DNA from: Chara braunii
Taxonomy: Eukaryota > Streptophyta > Charophyceae > Charales > Characeae
Reading direction: 5' to 3'
Assembly: GCA_003427395.1 (NCBI GenBank)
Contig: BFEA01000002.1
Span: 564,310 to 603,279 of the forward strand
Length of the DNA: 38,970 nt
Shown here: in pieces, positions 20,326 through 29,981 of the stretch
Numbering within the stretch: position 1 is the first letter of the stretch
Layout: every line of letters starts with the position of its first letter
Translations under genes and position numbers: made by a program
The notes under the pieces: generated by a model
Databases searched by the model: none
Told to the model about the DNA's origin: nothing
What the model saw: the letters and a program-made list of their open reading frames with translations, nothing else

Positions 20326-20468
20326 GATAATTGTGACTTACCTGAGAGCGCTCAGTTCAATTACTATATCACGGGTGTTGCGCTCCGAAATTGAAAGTCA
20401 AATTTTTTACTTGTTTGGTTTTAGCCACCATCGCCCTTGAAAGAGAAAAAGAGAAATATAAGGATCCT

Positions 20469-20517
20469 CGGAAAGTCGTTCATCGCGGATCAGCATGCCG
20501 CGGTGAATATGCACTCA

Positions 20518-20550
<33 letters not shown>

Positions 20551-20572
20551 ATTTCTTTTGCCCGAAATCGTC
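20469..20572 (+). rRNA. Small-subunit rRNA 3'-end fragment, mitochondrial/alphaproteobacterial type (NUMT-like)
   Basis: About 100 nt reproduces the universal decoding-site block of SSU rRNA: GCGGATCAGCATGCCGCGGT, then TTGTACACACCGCCCGTCAC, then ACCATGGGAATT...TTGCCCGAA. The wording GGATCAGCATGCCGCGGTGA is that of alphaproteobacteria and of slowly evolving mitochondria such as those of land plants and many algae. Plastid rRNA has a different phrase here, and animal mitochondrial 12S is far more diverged. Similarity fades upstream of about 20469 and beyond about 20575, so neither the rest of the gene nor the anti-Shine-Dalgarno end is present. I infer a short mitochondrial insertion in nuclear DNA. 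Alternatives are bacterial contamination or a fragmented organellar rRNA piece. Confidence 0.8.
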
Positions 20573-20575
20573 TCT

Positions 20576-21002
20576 ATGATAAACCAACGACTTTTTCAAA
20601 ACTTAAAAGAATGTAGATGTGGTGGGAAAGCGAGATAGAGCGAAGGTAGAGCCCAGGTAATTAGGGTGGATACGAGTTGAGCAAGTAACATGCGGCCAGA
20701 GGGCCTGGCTGGGCACTCCTCCCCCCTGTGCCTTGACCCCCTGGACCTTATCCTGCAGTGTGACTGGGTGCTTCTAGTAAGCTTCCCGACTTGCAGGACA
20801 ATCCCCAAGGAAAGGCCAAATGGCAGGAGGGGTTGGCACTGTGGCAACCCCACCTTGAATAGGCGGCTCGAGCCACAAGGGCAGGCTGTCTCTCTTCTCT
20901 GTCTGATCTCCCCCCTTGCTTGTTTCGAATTGTATCAAAAACGGTGCTTGCCAGTGATAAGCAACCAGACTGATGCCCCCCAGAATAGAAGGGGCTGGTG
21001 TT

Positions 21003-21005
<3 letters not shown>
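20576..21005. other. No supported gene
   Basis: Unique-looking DNA between the rRNA fragment and the G tract. The open frames are mutually overlapping. Confidence 0.4.

Positions 21006-21063
<58 letters not shown>
21006..21063. repeat. Uninterrupted run of 58 G
   Basis: Fifty-eight consecutive G, followed by AGAGA and an A run. Length is doubtful in any sequencing technology, and the tract could form G-quadruplexes. Confidence 0.9.
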
Positions 21064-21064
<1 letters not shown>

Positions 21065-21488
21065 GAGAAAAAAAAGGAAGCTGTTCAAAACCTAGGTGCA
21101 CCGCAAGGTTCCTGGAAAATCCAAGAAGGGCGGGGATGGTTGATCCAAGAAGGGCGCTTCAGCAAGAGGTGCACGGCTGAAAAAGCTGCCACATAACAAG
21201 GGCCTCAGGGAAAAGAGAACTTATACGAGACCGTAAAGGTTGATAAAACAGAGAAAAGAAGCAAGCATAGCGAGGAACCTATTCATGCTAACGGTCATAC
21301 TATCTCGCTGGCAAATGCAATGCAGCCGAAAGGGAGAGCAGCTCATGAGGAATGGAGCCCTATCGTAGTGCTATCAGCACTGTGACAGTTATAGCCCGAG
21401 CTGTGCCAACGTAACTCTTGCAATCAGATAGCATCTGTCGCAAGCAGGGACATCAGACAAATGTATCTCGAGCACAGATGAGCAACTG
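21064..21488. other. No supported gene
   Basis: Begins with purine-rich DNA and a small AAGAAGGGCG duplication (21123-21153). Nothing else recognised. Confidence 0.4.
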
Positions 21489-21597
21489 CCATCTTTACCC
21501 GCCGAATAGAACGCCTGCTCATTATAGCTGTATTTGGTGGAACTTTCAGTCTAGCTGCAGTGATCATGACTTGGATTTCTATTCGGGTGAAGACGGG
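21489..21597. mobile_element. Family A MITE, about 109 bp
   Basis: Left end CCATCTTTACCCGCCGAATA, right end TTCTATTCGGGTGAAGACGG, imperfect inverted repeats of about 20 bp. The interior TTATAGCTGTATTTGGTG resembles the interior of the copy at 37216. No clear target duplication. Confidence 0.82.
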
Positions 21598-22660
21598 TCT
21601 AAAATGTATTGCCAATGCCAACATTGACCTCGACGCTCAAGGAGATCTCTATGATTGAGTGTATAAATGTGTGTGGCTTTAGCACAAGCGCAACATCAGT
21701 ATCTAAGTACACAAGCTAGGTTGCAACCCTTGCAAAAGCAGATTTCTTGGGCTGGCTTTGAACAGTTCTATGTTTTCCTCTAATACCACTAAAGTTCACC
21801 TATTGACCGAAAAGCCACAAGTCACACTACACAACCAGATACAGGCCACGCAGCTGCCCATCTGGATGGCCAAGGTAATTTCAACTGAGGCAATGGCAGA
21901 AAGAAAAGCCGACGCACCAAAACACCATCAGAGATAACGCGGCAACTCACACTTTGAGGGGGCCCAAAAAGACATAGGAAGAAATAACGACTGGACACAC
22001 TGCCACGTTACATGAGATCTGAAGAAGACAGTAAGAGAGTATAAAGGGCAAGCCAATCCACTCCGTCCACGTTACCTGTGTCAGTACTGCACAGCTGACC
22101 AAGAGCTAGACGTGTCTGCCACAACAGCTACTTGAGAGGGGAAACGTGAAACTTTTAAGGCACAAAACAGGTATCAGGTACTGCTTTAGCAGATTTCTGC
22201 TACGAACACGAAAGAGGCCCTGCTATCCGGGCCATTGCTCGGATATGCAATAAAAAATGTTCACAGAAGAATATTACAGACAGACAGACCGACAAATACA
22301 CAGAGATGTGAAATACTTATGTGCTGCAGGCTCCTGCCATAAATTAACTTGAGAGTCAATCACTTATCACGAATCAGGAAATGCCCAGCACATCCATCCT
22401 TCGACAACACGCTTGCATCCTCCCCAACAAACATCATCACAATACCTAAAACGTGGTCGAAAAAACCGTGAGCTCACATCGAGCACACAGACAGATTTCA
22501 AGAGTACTCCCCATCGTTCACAGAACGACCATCACTTTTCGAGACCAGGCCTGAAGTCCGGACGGACAGGAGCTTTGCGCTTTCCTCACAGGTTGTCTAC
22601 CTGTTCCCGACCAGCTATTACAAGCCTGCAGCTCATAAGTGATGTGTGTCAAAGACAAAA
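21598..22660. other. No supported gene
   Basis: About 1 kb with no long open frame, RNA gene or element end that I recognise. Confidence 0.45.
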
Positions 22661-23320
22661 TCCAGGCTCTTGACTTTTGCTAGGACTCCCGAGACTTCGC
22701 ATATTGAGAGTGAGGCAAGGCCCTTTAGCTCAGGTTACGCACTGAAAAGCAACTCTCCCAAACAAATACACCGAGACGGTAATATGTAATGCTGCACTAA
22801 CTCCTAACGAGGGAATGCAGAGTACCAAGTTATATTATAGCCTCGGCTCATAATGTAACACCATCGTTTATTTCCCCGGTCTTTTCTACGAATCTCACCG
22901 CTGTCCATCTTGCCATTGAAGTCGTTGCGAGGAAAATGAAACAAACAGAGTAAGCACGAACGAACACCGCCACGAGATCCAGGCTCTTGACTTTCGTTAG
23001 GAGTCTGGAGAGTCATTGGAGAGTTTGCATTTTTTAGAGTGGTGTGGCGAGGCCCTTTCACTTAGGTTGTGCACTGAAGAGCTACTCTCCCAAACAAAGA
23101 CACCACAACCGTAATATGTAATGCCACAACAGCTCCTAAGTTCCTAACAACACAATGAAAAGAGTAACAGCAACGTCTCCCTTCCCTGGCCTTCTTTTAT
23201 CTCCACTGTCTCCCTTCCCTGGCCTTCTTTTATCTTCACCATTTTCCCTCTTCGCATTGAACCCCTCATGAGGAAAAGGAGACAACAGAGTGAAAAAGAC
23301 TTGACAAGCTCCTACATCAC
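22661..23320. repeat. Diverged tandem duplication, about 317-332 bp period, with a nested 33-bp duplication
   Basis: TCCAGGCTCTTGACTTT occurs at 22661 and 22978. GTAATATGTAATGC occurs at 22779 and 23111, with parallel phrases between and after them. Inside the second copy a 33-bp unit (GTCTCCCTTCCCTGGCCTTC) is repeated at 23175 and 23208. The phrase GGTGTGGCGAGGCC at 23041 also ends the foldback element at 37561-37680. Confidence 0.8.
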
Positions 23321-23610
23321 CCTGTAATGAAAGCACAACTGAACTCTGTCAACCCTCAAGCGAACAATCCTTACCGCCGTCCCTTCAAATGACCCACAGA
23401 AGAGTGCATCCCTCAGCTTTGACTGAACTCTCTTCTGTGCACTTAGCAAACTGCTGCCTACACACAACTACACATGCCACAAATCACTGGATTTCATGCC
23501 AGCTACTTTCTTTTATCAACCCTCTACAACCCTTGGCAGTTCCTTGTACTTCATCACGAGCCTCCATTTTCCACCTTTCTGCTACCACCCCTCTTCATTT
23601 TCATTCTTAC
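23321..23610. other. No supported gene
   Basis: Pyrimidine-rich DNA with nothing recognised. Confidence 0.4.
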
Positions 23611-23744
23611 TTGCGGCGCACCGGCACTGTGCGCTGTGCGCGGACCCAGGGTGCGCGCGGACCAGCGCGCGCCGTGCATCTGGGTGCGCAGTGCGCACTG
23701 CGCGCTGCGCTGCGCACGTCTGGTGTGCTGCGCACATGTGCGCA
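23611..23744. repeat. TGCGC-rich low-complexity block
   Basis: Repeated TGCGC/GCGCA words with very high CpG content, sharply bounded by AT-richer DNA. A sister block of the same composition lies at 24198-24279 on the other side of the gap. Confidence 0.75.
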
Positions 23745-23785
23745 ATGTATATTTCGATGTTCTGGCAGTAGATTCATTTGATTTT

Positions 23786-23789
<4 letters not shown>

Positions 23790-23850
<61 letters not shown>

Positions 23851-23958
23851 NNNNNNNNNNNNNNNNNNNNNNNNNNNNNNNNNNNNNNNNNNNNNNNNNN
23901 NNNNNNNNNNNNNNNNNNNNNNNNNNNNNNNNNNNNNNNNNNNNNNNNNNTCCCGCCA

Positions 23959-24040
<82 letters not shown>
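23790..24040. repeat. CT tract, 100-n assembly gap (23851-23950), CT and CA tracts
   Basis: (CT)n fills 23790-23850. Exactly 100 n follow, then a short CT tract (23959-23976) and (CA)n to 24040. A round 100 n normally marks a gap of unknown size. The gap probably arose because the microsatellite could not be assembled. Confidence 0.95.
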
Positions 24041-24045
<5 letters not shown>

Positions 24046-24197
24046 CAAAAAAATGAACTTCCCCCCCTTTTTTTTTCGGAGGACCCGCGCGGCCTCAAAT
24101 TTTTGTTAATATTTTTTTGTGGTTTATGACGCGACATCCCACTCGAGTCTAAAACACCCCTCCCGAACTTTTTTTTTTTTCTCGACCCCTTATTTTT

Positions 24198-24279
24198 GGG
24201 GTGCGCCGCACCCCGTGCGGCGTGCGCTGTGCGCAGTGCGGCGCGTGTGCGCGGTGCAGCGCACGTCGATGCGCTGCAA
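24198..24279. repeat. TGCGC-rich low-complexity block, second
   Basis: Begins GGGTGCGCCGCACCCC, itself a small palindrome, and continues with GTGCGCTGTGCGC, a word also present at 23628. Confidence 0.72.
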
Positions 24280-24292
24280 GTATGTTTTCATT

Positions 24293-24483
24293 CCTTTCTT
24301 TTCCATACTTCTGTTTCCTGGCACTTTCAGTATTCCACGGCTCGGAAAAGGCTTGTATATCAAGCACTTAGCAACTCCCGTTTACTTNCCTTTCTTTTCC
24401 ATACTTCTGTTTCCTGGCACTTTCAGTATTCCACGGCTCGGAAAAGGCTTGTATATCAAGCACTTAGCAACTCCCGTTTACTT
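24293..24483. repeat. 95-bp exact duplication joined by a single n (likely assembly artefact)
   Basis: 24293-24387 and 24389-24483 appear identical over 95 bases, with one n at 24388 between them. Scaffolders place a single n where two contig ends overlap but are not merged, so this is probably one locus printed twice. Confidence 0.88.
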
Positions 24484-25105
24484 CCCTCGTCAACCAGCTC
24501 AACAGTCTAAGCCCTCGCTTCTGACAGGTCTCTTCAACACCTAGACGGCACGCAGTGTGACACAGGGACCCTGAAGCATCAAGCCATGCCAGGATGGGCA
24601 TTCAACACCGACAGGGATAGCATCCGGCAACACATGTCACAAATCTATCAGCAAATGTGAAACAAATTGAAAACGAAGCAAACAGGCAGGGAGGGAAGGG
24701 GTGTTATGAGGCACACTGAAAATGTTATTTTTGCCCTTTTCTGTTCTGTTTTGCCTTCTTTCTTCAGACCTTTTCACAACCACTCTTTTCTCTCTTCGTT
24801 CACCTTGCCCTTTTTACTGGGTCTTTCAGATACAAGGTTCCCGACGTTCAAGTGGTTGAAGGGGTATGCCGAAAAAGGACAAGAGCATGCCAGAAAAGGA
24901 CAAGTGAGGAGTGCCTTCCATCTGGAGGGAGGGAAAAGCAGTGCCAAGCTGAAGGACAATTGAAAAAGAGTCCTACAACACAAAGGGGACGGCACTTGGC
25001 ATGCATATAGGCATTTGTGGCAGCCAGACTGCAATGTCCTCGACAAAACACAGAGGTGGCGGGACAGTGGTGATGTCTCTCACTGCCACAGGCAAGCTCG
25101 ACTGC
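24484..25105. other. No supported gene
   Basis: Ordinary-looking DNA. Open frames on both strands have no recognised similarity. Confidence 0.4.
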
Positions 25106-25107
25106 AA

Positions 25108-25385
25108 TAAACGGCCAGTCAATTTGCAAATCGGCCAAGTGATGTTCCGACATCGCAGAGCCCGGGGCTGCATCACAGAGACTTGCAGGTCAACCATGTG
25201 ATGCTCCAAGCATCTAGTGACCGAGGCTGTAATCAGCACAGTGATTTGCAAGTCGTCAAGGCGATGTCCCAATCCCATCCTGTCTGCGGCTGTATCTTCT
25301 ATACGACACGAATCATGAACATTCTGATTACATCCTGTCTGCGGCTGTATCTTCTATACGACACGAATCATGAACATTCTGATTA
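25108..25385. repeat. Diverged 61-63 bp repeats followed by an exact 55-bp tandem duplication
   Basis: Three degenerate units share TTGCARRTCRNCCAAG/GTGATG...GGCTGYA (25108-25293). Then 25276-25330 and 25331-25385 are identical 55-mers beginning CATCCTGTCTGCGGCTGTAT. The exact copy implies a very recent duplication or a collapsed-read artefact. Confidence 0.8.
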
Positions 25386-25981
25386 TGCAGAGGATGGACC
25401 ATGGACTCCTTACTGAGCACTGGGGGATGGACTCGCTGCAAGCAATGTCGAAGGGGAACAGAGAACTGGAGCTGATACAGGCTATGAATCCCACAGATAA
25501 GTAATGATGCAGTACACGCTGGCGACAATACACAAGACGGGCGGTCTGTTGGCCGGCATGACAAACTAAAGATGACCACAACTGCGCTGACGGCCATAGG
25601 GCAGCATGAATTGAAGAACGGGTTGTACTGAAACGAGACCGCAGAGGCCATGGGAGAGGGGAGGAGGAATGCAATCAACTGCGTCTAAGCAGAGAACGAG
25701 AGAAAGGGGGCAAGGTTGAGCAGGCGTTCGACATCAGCGAAGCATGCACTGCATGGGCGGACACACAAAGAGCCGGGCGTAGACAATGGAGATTTTATCC
25801 TAGACACTGCAGATCTCTGCAGAGATAAAAGGGCGCAGAAGCCAGTGGTCAGTACAGGAACAAGAGGGTTGGACCACCAGTGGAAACTGCAGGAGTGCAT
25901 ATTTTGAAACTGCCGTGAGCCAAGAGCCCATGTGCAAGGATGACACGCATGAATCGAGAAATGGTCCGAATTCAAGAAAAA
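25386..25981. other. No supported gene
   Basis: The minus-strand frame 25328-25678 and others are overlapped by equal open frames in other phases. Nothing recognised. Confidence 0.4.
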
Positions 25982-26079
25982 CAGGGGAAAAAAGGCATAC
26001 AGGCAGGGCTGCACCAGGGAAAAAAGGCATACAGGCAGGGCTGCACCAGGGAAAAAAGGCATACAGGCAGGGCTGCACC
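25982..26079. repeat. About 2.7 copies of a 32-bp unit that contains the hAT-like element's left end
   Basis: GGCATACAGGCAGGGCTGCA recurs at 25994, 26026 and 26058 with an A run between. Each unit carries the element's 8-bp target duplication CATACAGG directly joined to its first 12 bases CAGGGCTGCACC. Only the last unit continues into the element. Confidence 0.92.
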
Positions 26080-26583
26080 GGCCACCGGCCGGTTGGACCG
26101 GACCGGTCCCAGCCGGGCCGGTTGGTTGGACCGGCCCGGACCGGAATTCCGGTTGGGCCCAAAACCGGGTCGAATTTTTTTTTTTTTTTTTTTTTGATGG
26201 GGTTGGACTGTGCTTGTTGAGATCTCCCCGAATCCGCAGAGAAAGGATGAATGTGCGGATTTTTTTTCATGGGGTTGGGGGGGGGGGGGGGGGGTCTGGG
26301 TGTTCTGGGGGTGTTAGTGGGGTGGTTGCAGTGTACCTGTCAGGATGACGATGAAGAAGATTAAAAAAAAAAAAAACACGCTGTGGCTGTGTTAGTGGGG
26401 TGGTCGCAGCGTACCTGTCAGGATGACGATGAAGAAGATTAAAAAAAAAAAAAAACGCTGTGGCTATGGCTGACAACGAGGAGGGGAAAGGGGAAGATAT
26501 GGCCACCGATATGACTACCGAGTGTGCTCGCTGCCCTCCTCGCACGCCCACTACCCCCCACGAACCCACTGCCCTCCTCACGC

Positions 26584-26639
<56 letters not shown>

Positions 26640-27312
26640 TTCTATGCGCCCACTGGTTACCCCAGCGGGCACATTTTAATGGGAAACTTCGGCTCTGCCA
26701 CAAGAAGAAGAAGAAGAAGAAGAAGAAGAAGAAGAAGAAATGGAAGAAGGAGAAGAAGATAGTAAGAAGAAGAAGAAGAAGAAGAAAGTTTGGGTCACTT
26801 ACCTTCAACGGTGGACGACGGGGCAGGGCGATGGCGATCCGAGGCCGGGGCGGACGTGGGAGGGGTGCAACGCAGTCGCAACCTCGTTCACTTTCGACGA
26901 AGTGTCGAAGTGACGGGCTGGAGGCTGGAGGCTGGAGGCTGGAGACGGGGTGGCGGCGCCAATCACTGGCGTCAGTTCGGCAAGTCGAACTTCGGGCGGT
27001 TTCCCGCCCGAATGTTCAAAAACTGTGGGCCTATCCGGGCCGCAGATCTCACGGGATCAACGGCCCAGATAGGCCGCCAGTTTTTCAGCTTTCTGGCGGG
27101 CCTACCGGACCCGGTTTTAATTTTTGCGGGGCCGGGATGCCTCCACGACCCGCATGGAGGCCTCCAGGCCACAAAAAAAAAATTCAAACCCCCCCGTGAT
27201 CCACTTGCGCGAAATGCCACCGGGGGGGAACCGGCACGGTCCACCGGCCGGTACTACCGGACCAGTTCCGGTAGGGGAAGGGGGCCCCGGTGGGACCGGA
27301 AGTTCGGCCCTG
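26068..27312. mobile_element. hAT-like non-autonomous DNA transposon, 1245 bp, with perfect 8-bp target duplication
   Basis: The left end CAGGGCTGCACC and right end CGGCCCTG (CAGGGCCG inverted) form a short TIR of the CAGGG type common in hAT elements. The 8-bp CATACAGG lies immediately outside both ends (26060-26067, 27313-27320), the duplication length hAT transposases make. Both subterminal zones are packed with CCGGT/ACCGG words, resembling the subterminal repeats hAT transposases bind. The interior holds a T run (26167-26195), a G run, a 78-bp tandem duplication (26311-26388 and 26389-26466), a CT tract (26589-26636) and AAG tracts (26702-26787). No transposase (BED finger, RNase-H or dimerisation region) is visible. 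The longest open frame (26790-27440) crosses the right end and target duplication, so it is not an element gene. Confidence 0.85.
26740..26913 (+). other. Small open frame inside the hAT-like element, 57 codons
   Basis: Starts ATG after an in-frame AAG microsatellite read as glutamates. It encodes an acidic start, a lysine run and then KVWVTYLQRWTTGQGDGDPR before a stop. No family recognised. Much of it is microsatellite-encoded, so it may be chance. Confidence 0.15.
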
Positions 27313-27320
27313 CATACAGG

Positions 27321-28640
27321 ATAACAGGTAGACAAGACGCAGTGATAGGCACAACGAATGACCATTGCGATACGAATTTCAGTGGTCCAATTTTGGTATC
27401 TAAGAAAGTGAGCGGTTTGTGGAGATGGTGTTTCATGTAATCTGATACTTACCTGGGGATGACCTGTTTTGTATAAGATAGGAGGAGAAAAGAGAAAGTA
27501 TGTGCCTCTCCTTTCTCGTCTTGCAAGGCTGTGATTCAGATTCGTCTTTTGGGTGCATTTTTCAGCAACGATCATAAACGCACAGTGGAACTATGCCTCT
27601 TCTCTTTATATTTTATATTCTGTATTTCACGTTCACAGCTGAGCAGGATATCGCCACACCTGTCAGCTGCATACGTAGATACGATGAACACGAGGGGCAG
27701 CAGAAAAGGGGAGGGCTAAATTTCGGGGCAGTGAGATTTGAGCCCCGCAACCTGGCCCAATTTGCTGCCAGGATTCGAACCTAGGACCTGTCAGTAGAAT
27801 CTCTGTATGCCAAGTTCAGAGCAGGCCTTTCGAGACCAGTATATCTTAAGATTTTTCCTATGCCACAAAGCAGCGCATCAAGAGGGACAAGTCTGGCAGC
27901 AGAACAGACGATTTTTATTTCTTTTCAAACAGAATAGAAACTTCATTGCTCAATGCAAAAGGGGAGGCCGGGAATCCTCCACAAACAACCCGGGAAACAC
28001 TGAGACCATTACCCAGCTTCTGCACAGGCGTTAGGGGCATATCCAGGATCAGAAAAATGATCAATTCTGGACCCCTGCCCTGTAGCCTTAGCCTTGGTTA
28101 AATAAAAACGTCCACAAGGCTCACGAAGCCGAACAATCCAGAACCAACGAATTTTTCATTCGTCATTTGTTGCTAGAGTACGTAGACAAAGTACCGCTAT
28201 TTTTAGCCCTGCCAGTTGGGACAGTTGGCACAGCCATAGCCAGGCAGTTCCAGCAGTCTAACGCATCATTTCCAGTTCCGCTAGATGTTGTGTGTTTGCA
28301 GCTGAGTGTATTTAAGTGTCCTATGTTCAGACAAATTTTCAGCAAAGCTTCCGATCAAGTGTGATTGCTGCCAATCAGTTGTGCGCGATGGGTGCCGGAT
28401 CGTAACTCTAATCAGGGCCAGCAGAAAGTGTGGGAAGAGACACGCTAAAGATTACATGACGATGACTCGGATGAAAGGCCACACCAAATGAGGAATACTG
28501 ATGTCACCAGAACGTCTATCGTCTGTCATGCCCACAGAACGATCACATCAAATAGCAAGTTGCGACTTTAGACCAGTGAGCGCACGTAGTCAGTGTAACG
28601 TCCTTGGCAGTGAAGTGACATACCATACCCGGGTCTGCAG
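27321..28640. other. No supported gene; weak tRNA-like B box at 27771-27782
   Basis: The minus strand at 27782-27772 reads GGTTCGAATCC, a perfect B box, but the sequence 35-50 nt upstream only poorly resembles an A box and no stems form. Possibly a SINE remnant. The rest is ordinary-looking DNA. Confidence 0.4.
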
Positions 28641-28641
28641 C

Positions 28642-28980
28642 ATGTGTACAACGTGGAGAGCGGCAGTCCTTTTACGGACGCGCACAGTTGTTGGATATAG
28701 CGAGTTTGACAGAGCCGATGGCGCTCACTGCAAACAGAAAGTGTCTCTCTACTGGTGAAGAAGGGATGCCACAAACAGCTCCAACAGTCCTCTGCAAATA
28801 CAGACTGAGAGGTAGTTCGAGATAGTGATGTGTGCAACAGAAACAGGAGCAGTCCTCTACACATACAGATGCAGAGGGTAGCTGAATATCGAGTCTGATA
28901 GAGGCCATGGTGCTCACAGCAAAAAGTAACGCTATCCCTGTCGATGAAGATGTGATGGCCACAAAGCACTTACAGAATTC
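28642..28980. repeat. Diverged tandem duplication, 186-189 bp period
   Basis: ATGTGTRCAAC...GCAGTCCT occurs at 28642 and 28828. GAGTYTGAYAGAG.C.ATGG.GCTCAC occurs at 28702 and 28891, followed in both by GATG.CACAAA. Two copies at roughly 75% identity by eye. Confidence 0.75.
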
Positions 28981-29263
28981 CCTGGTCTGACATCCAGGTG
29001 GATACGGTCTATATCACAAAGGAGCATTCAGGACTGAGGCTAGAGATGCATCACCGCAAAGGTCAGCAATGTAAAGCAGCGCATGAAACATGATGCCATT
29101 GTCCCACAGTTCCAGGGAACAGAAGCACTACCAAGGACCAAGGACCACACTGTGCCCTGGTCCATGAACATGAACAGATGCTAAATGAAGTACAGATGCA
29201 TGTACAGAAAATGCCATGCCATCGGTACTGAACTTGGAAGAAGACGACACGGGAGGCAGCATC
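28981..29263. other. Spacer with no recognised feature
   Basis: Short ordinary-looking stretch with no repeat boundary or gene. Confidence 0.4.
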
Positions 29264-29469
29264 AAACCACCATGCCCTCCGAGCCTCTATTTGCCAAGGC
29301 CGAAAAAAATTGCGCACCAAGCTTTGCAAAAGCGCCAGTGCGACCTTCTTTTTTTACTCTGGTTGGCACTGCCAGCCTTTTTCAGTCTGGTAGCACTGTT
29401 CGCCCGAAAAAACGGGAATGATTCATTTTTGGTGTTTCGAGCTCGCCCCGTGAAAGGTAATGGTGGTCT
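29264..29469 (-). mobile_element. Family B MITE, about 206 bp
   Basis: Ends AAACCACCATGCCCTCCGAG and its partner ...GTGAAAGGTAATGGTGGTCT. Read on the minus strand it shows the family order: CCTTTCAC near the left end, GAACAGTGCTACC, a GGCTGGCAGTGCCAACC core, an A-rich stretch, CACTGGCGCTT.TGCAAAGCTTGG, then GAGGCTCGGAGG at the right end. No open frame. Confidence 0.85.
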
Positions 29470-29777
29470 ACGAAAATAAAAGGGACCCTCACAGCACAGC
29501 CACAAGGAGAAACAGGAAGGCAGATACCCGGGTGATCCATGCCTTAGATGAACACTGCCCTCGAAGGAAAATTGCCACCTCTCACATTCTGTTCGGCCCT
29601 GGATGTCCAAACCATCATGTGAATAAGCCTACTGGGCACCTCCGGCTTATTCCGCCAGATGGGCCAAACTGACCCACAACCCCCTGCTGCTTCTTGGGCT
29701 GTGTGAGTAATGCTTCTGCTACTTGTCCGACTGGAAAGGAACGGCTTCGAATGATTACGTGGACGATTTTTTGTTTG
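29470..29777. other. Spacer, no recognised gene
   Basis: Unique-looking DNA between two family B copies. Confidence 0.4.
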
Positions 29778-29981
29778 GTACCTTTCACAGGCAGATGCAA
29801 AACACTAAAATACCATACACCACATTCCCCCCACGGTGAACAGTACTACTGGGCCAAAACTGTCGACGGCGCCAGCCAGAAAAGAAAAAAAGAAAAACGC
29901 TGCGCTGGCGCTTCAGCAAAGCTTAGTCCGTAGTTCTTTTCGGGCTCAGCAGAAAGAGGCTCGGAGGTAGTGGTCATTTAA
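29778..29981 (+). mobile_element. Family B MITE, about 204 bp, left terminus lost
   Basis: Shows TACCTTTCACAGGCAGA near the left, GAACAGTACTACTGGGCC, GGCGCCAGCCAGAAAAGAAA, CGCTGGCGCTTCAGCAAAGC and AGAGGCTCGGAGGTAGTGGT at the right, followed by CATTTA. The outermost AACCACCAC of the left end is replaced by TTTTTTGTTTGG. Confidence 0.82.

Noticed and set aside
20998-21180. Glycine-rich or proline-rich open frames around 21006
   Set aside because: Products of the 58-G tract only.
26790-27440. Longest open frame in the window (216 codons, plus strand)
   Set aside because: It runs through the right TIR and target duplication of the hAT-like element (27312/27313-27320) into unrelated flank. Its composition follows the GC-rich subterminal repeats, and other frames are equally open.
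27771-27810. tRNA gene on the minus strand
   Set aside because: A perfect B box is present, but there is no acceptable A box and no cloverleaf stems.
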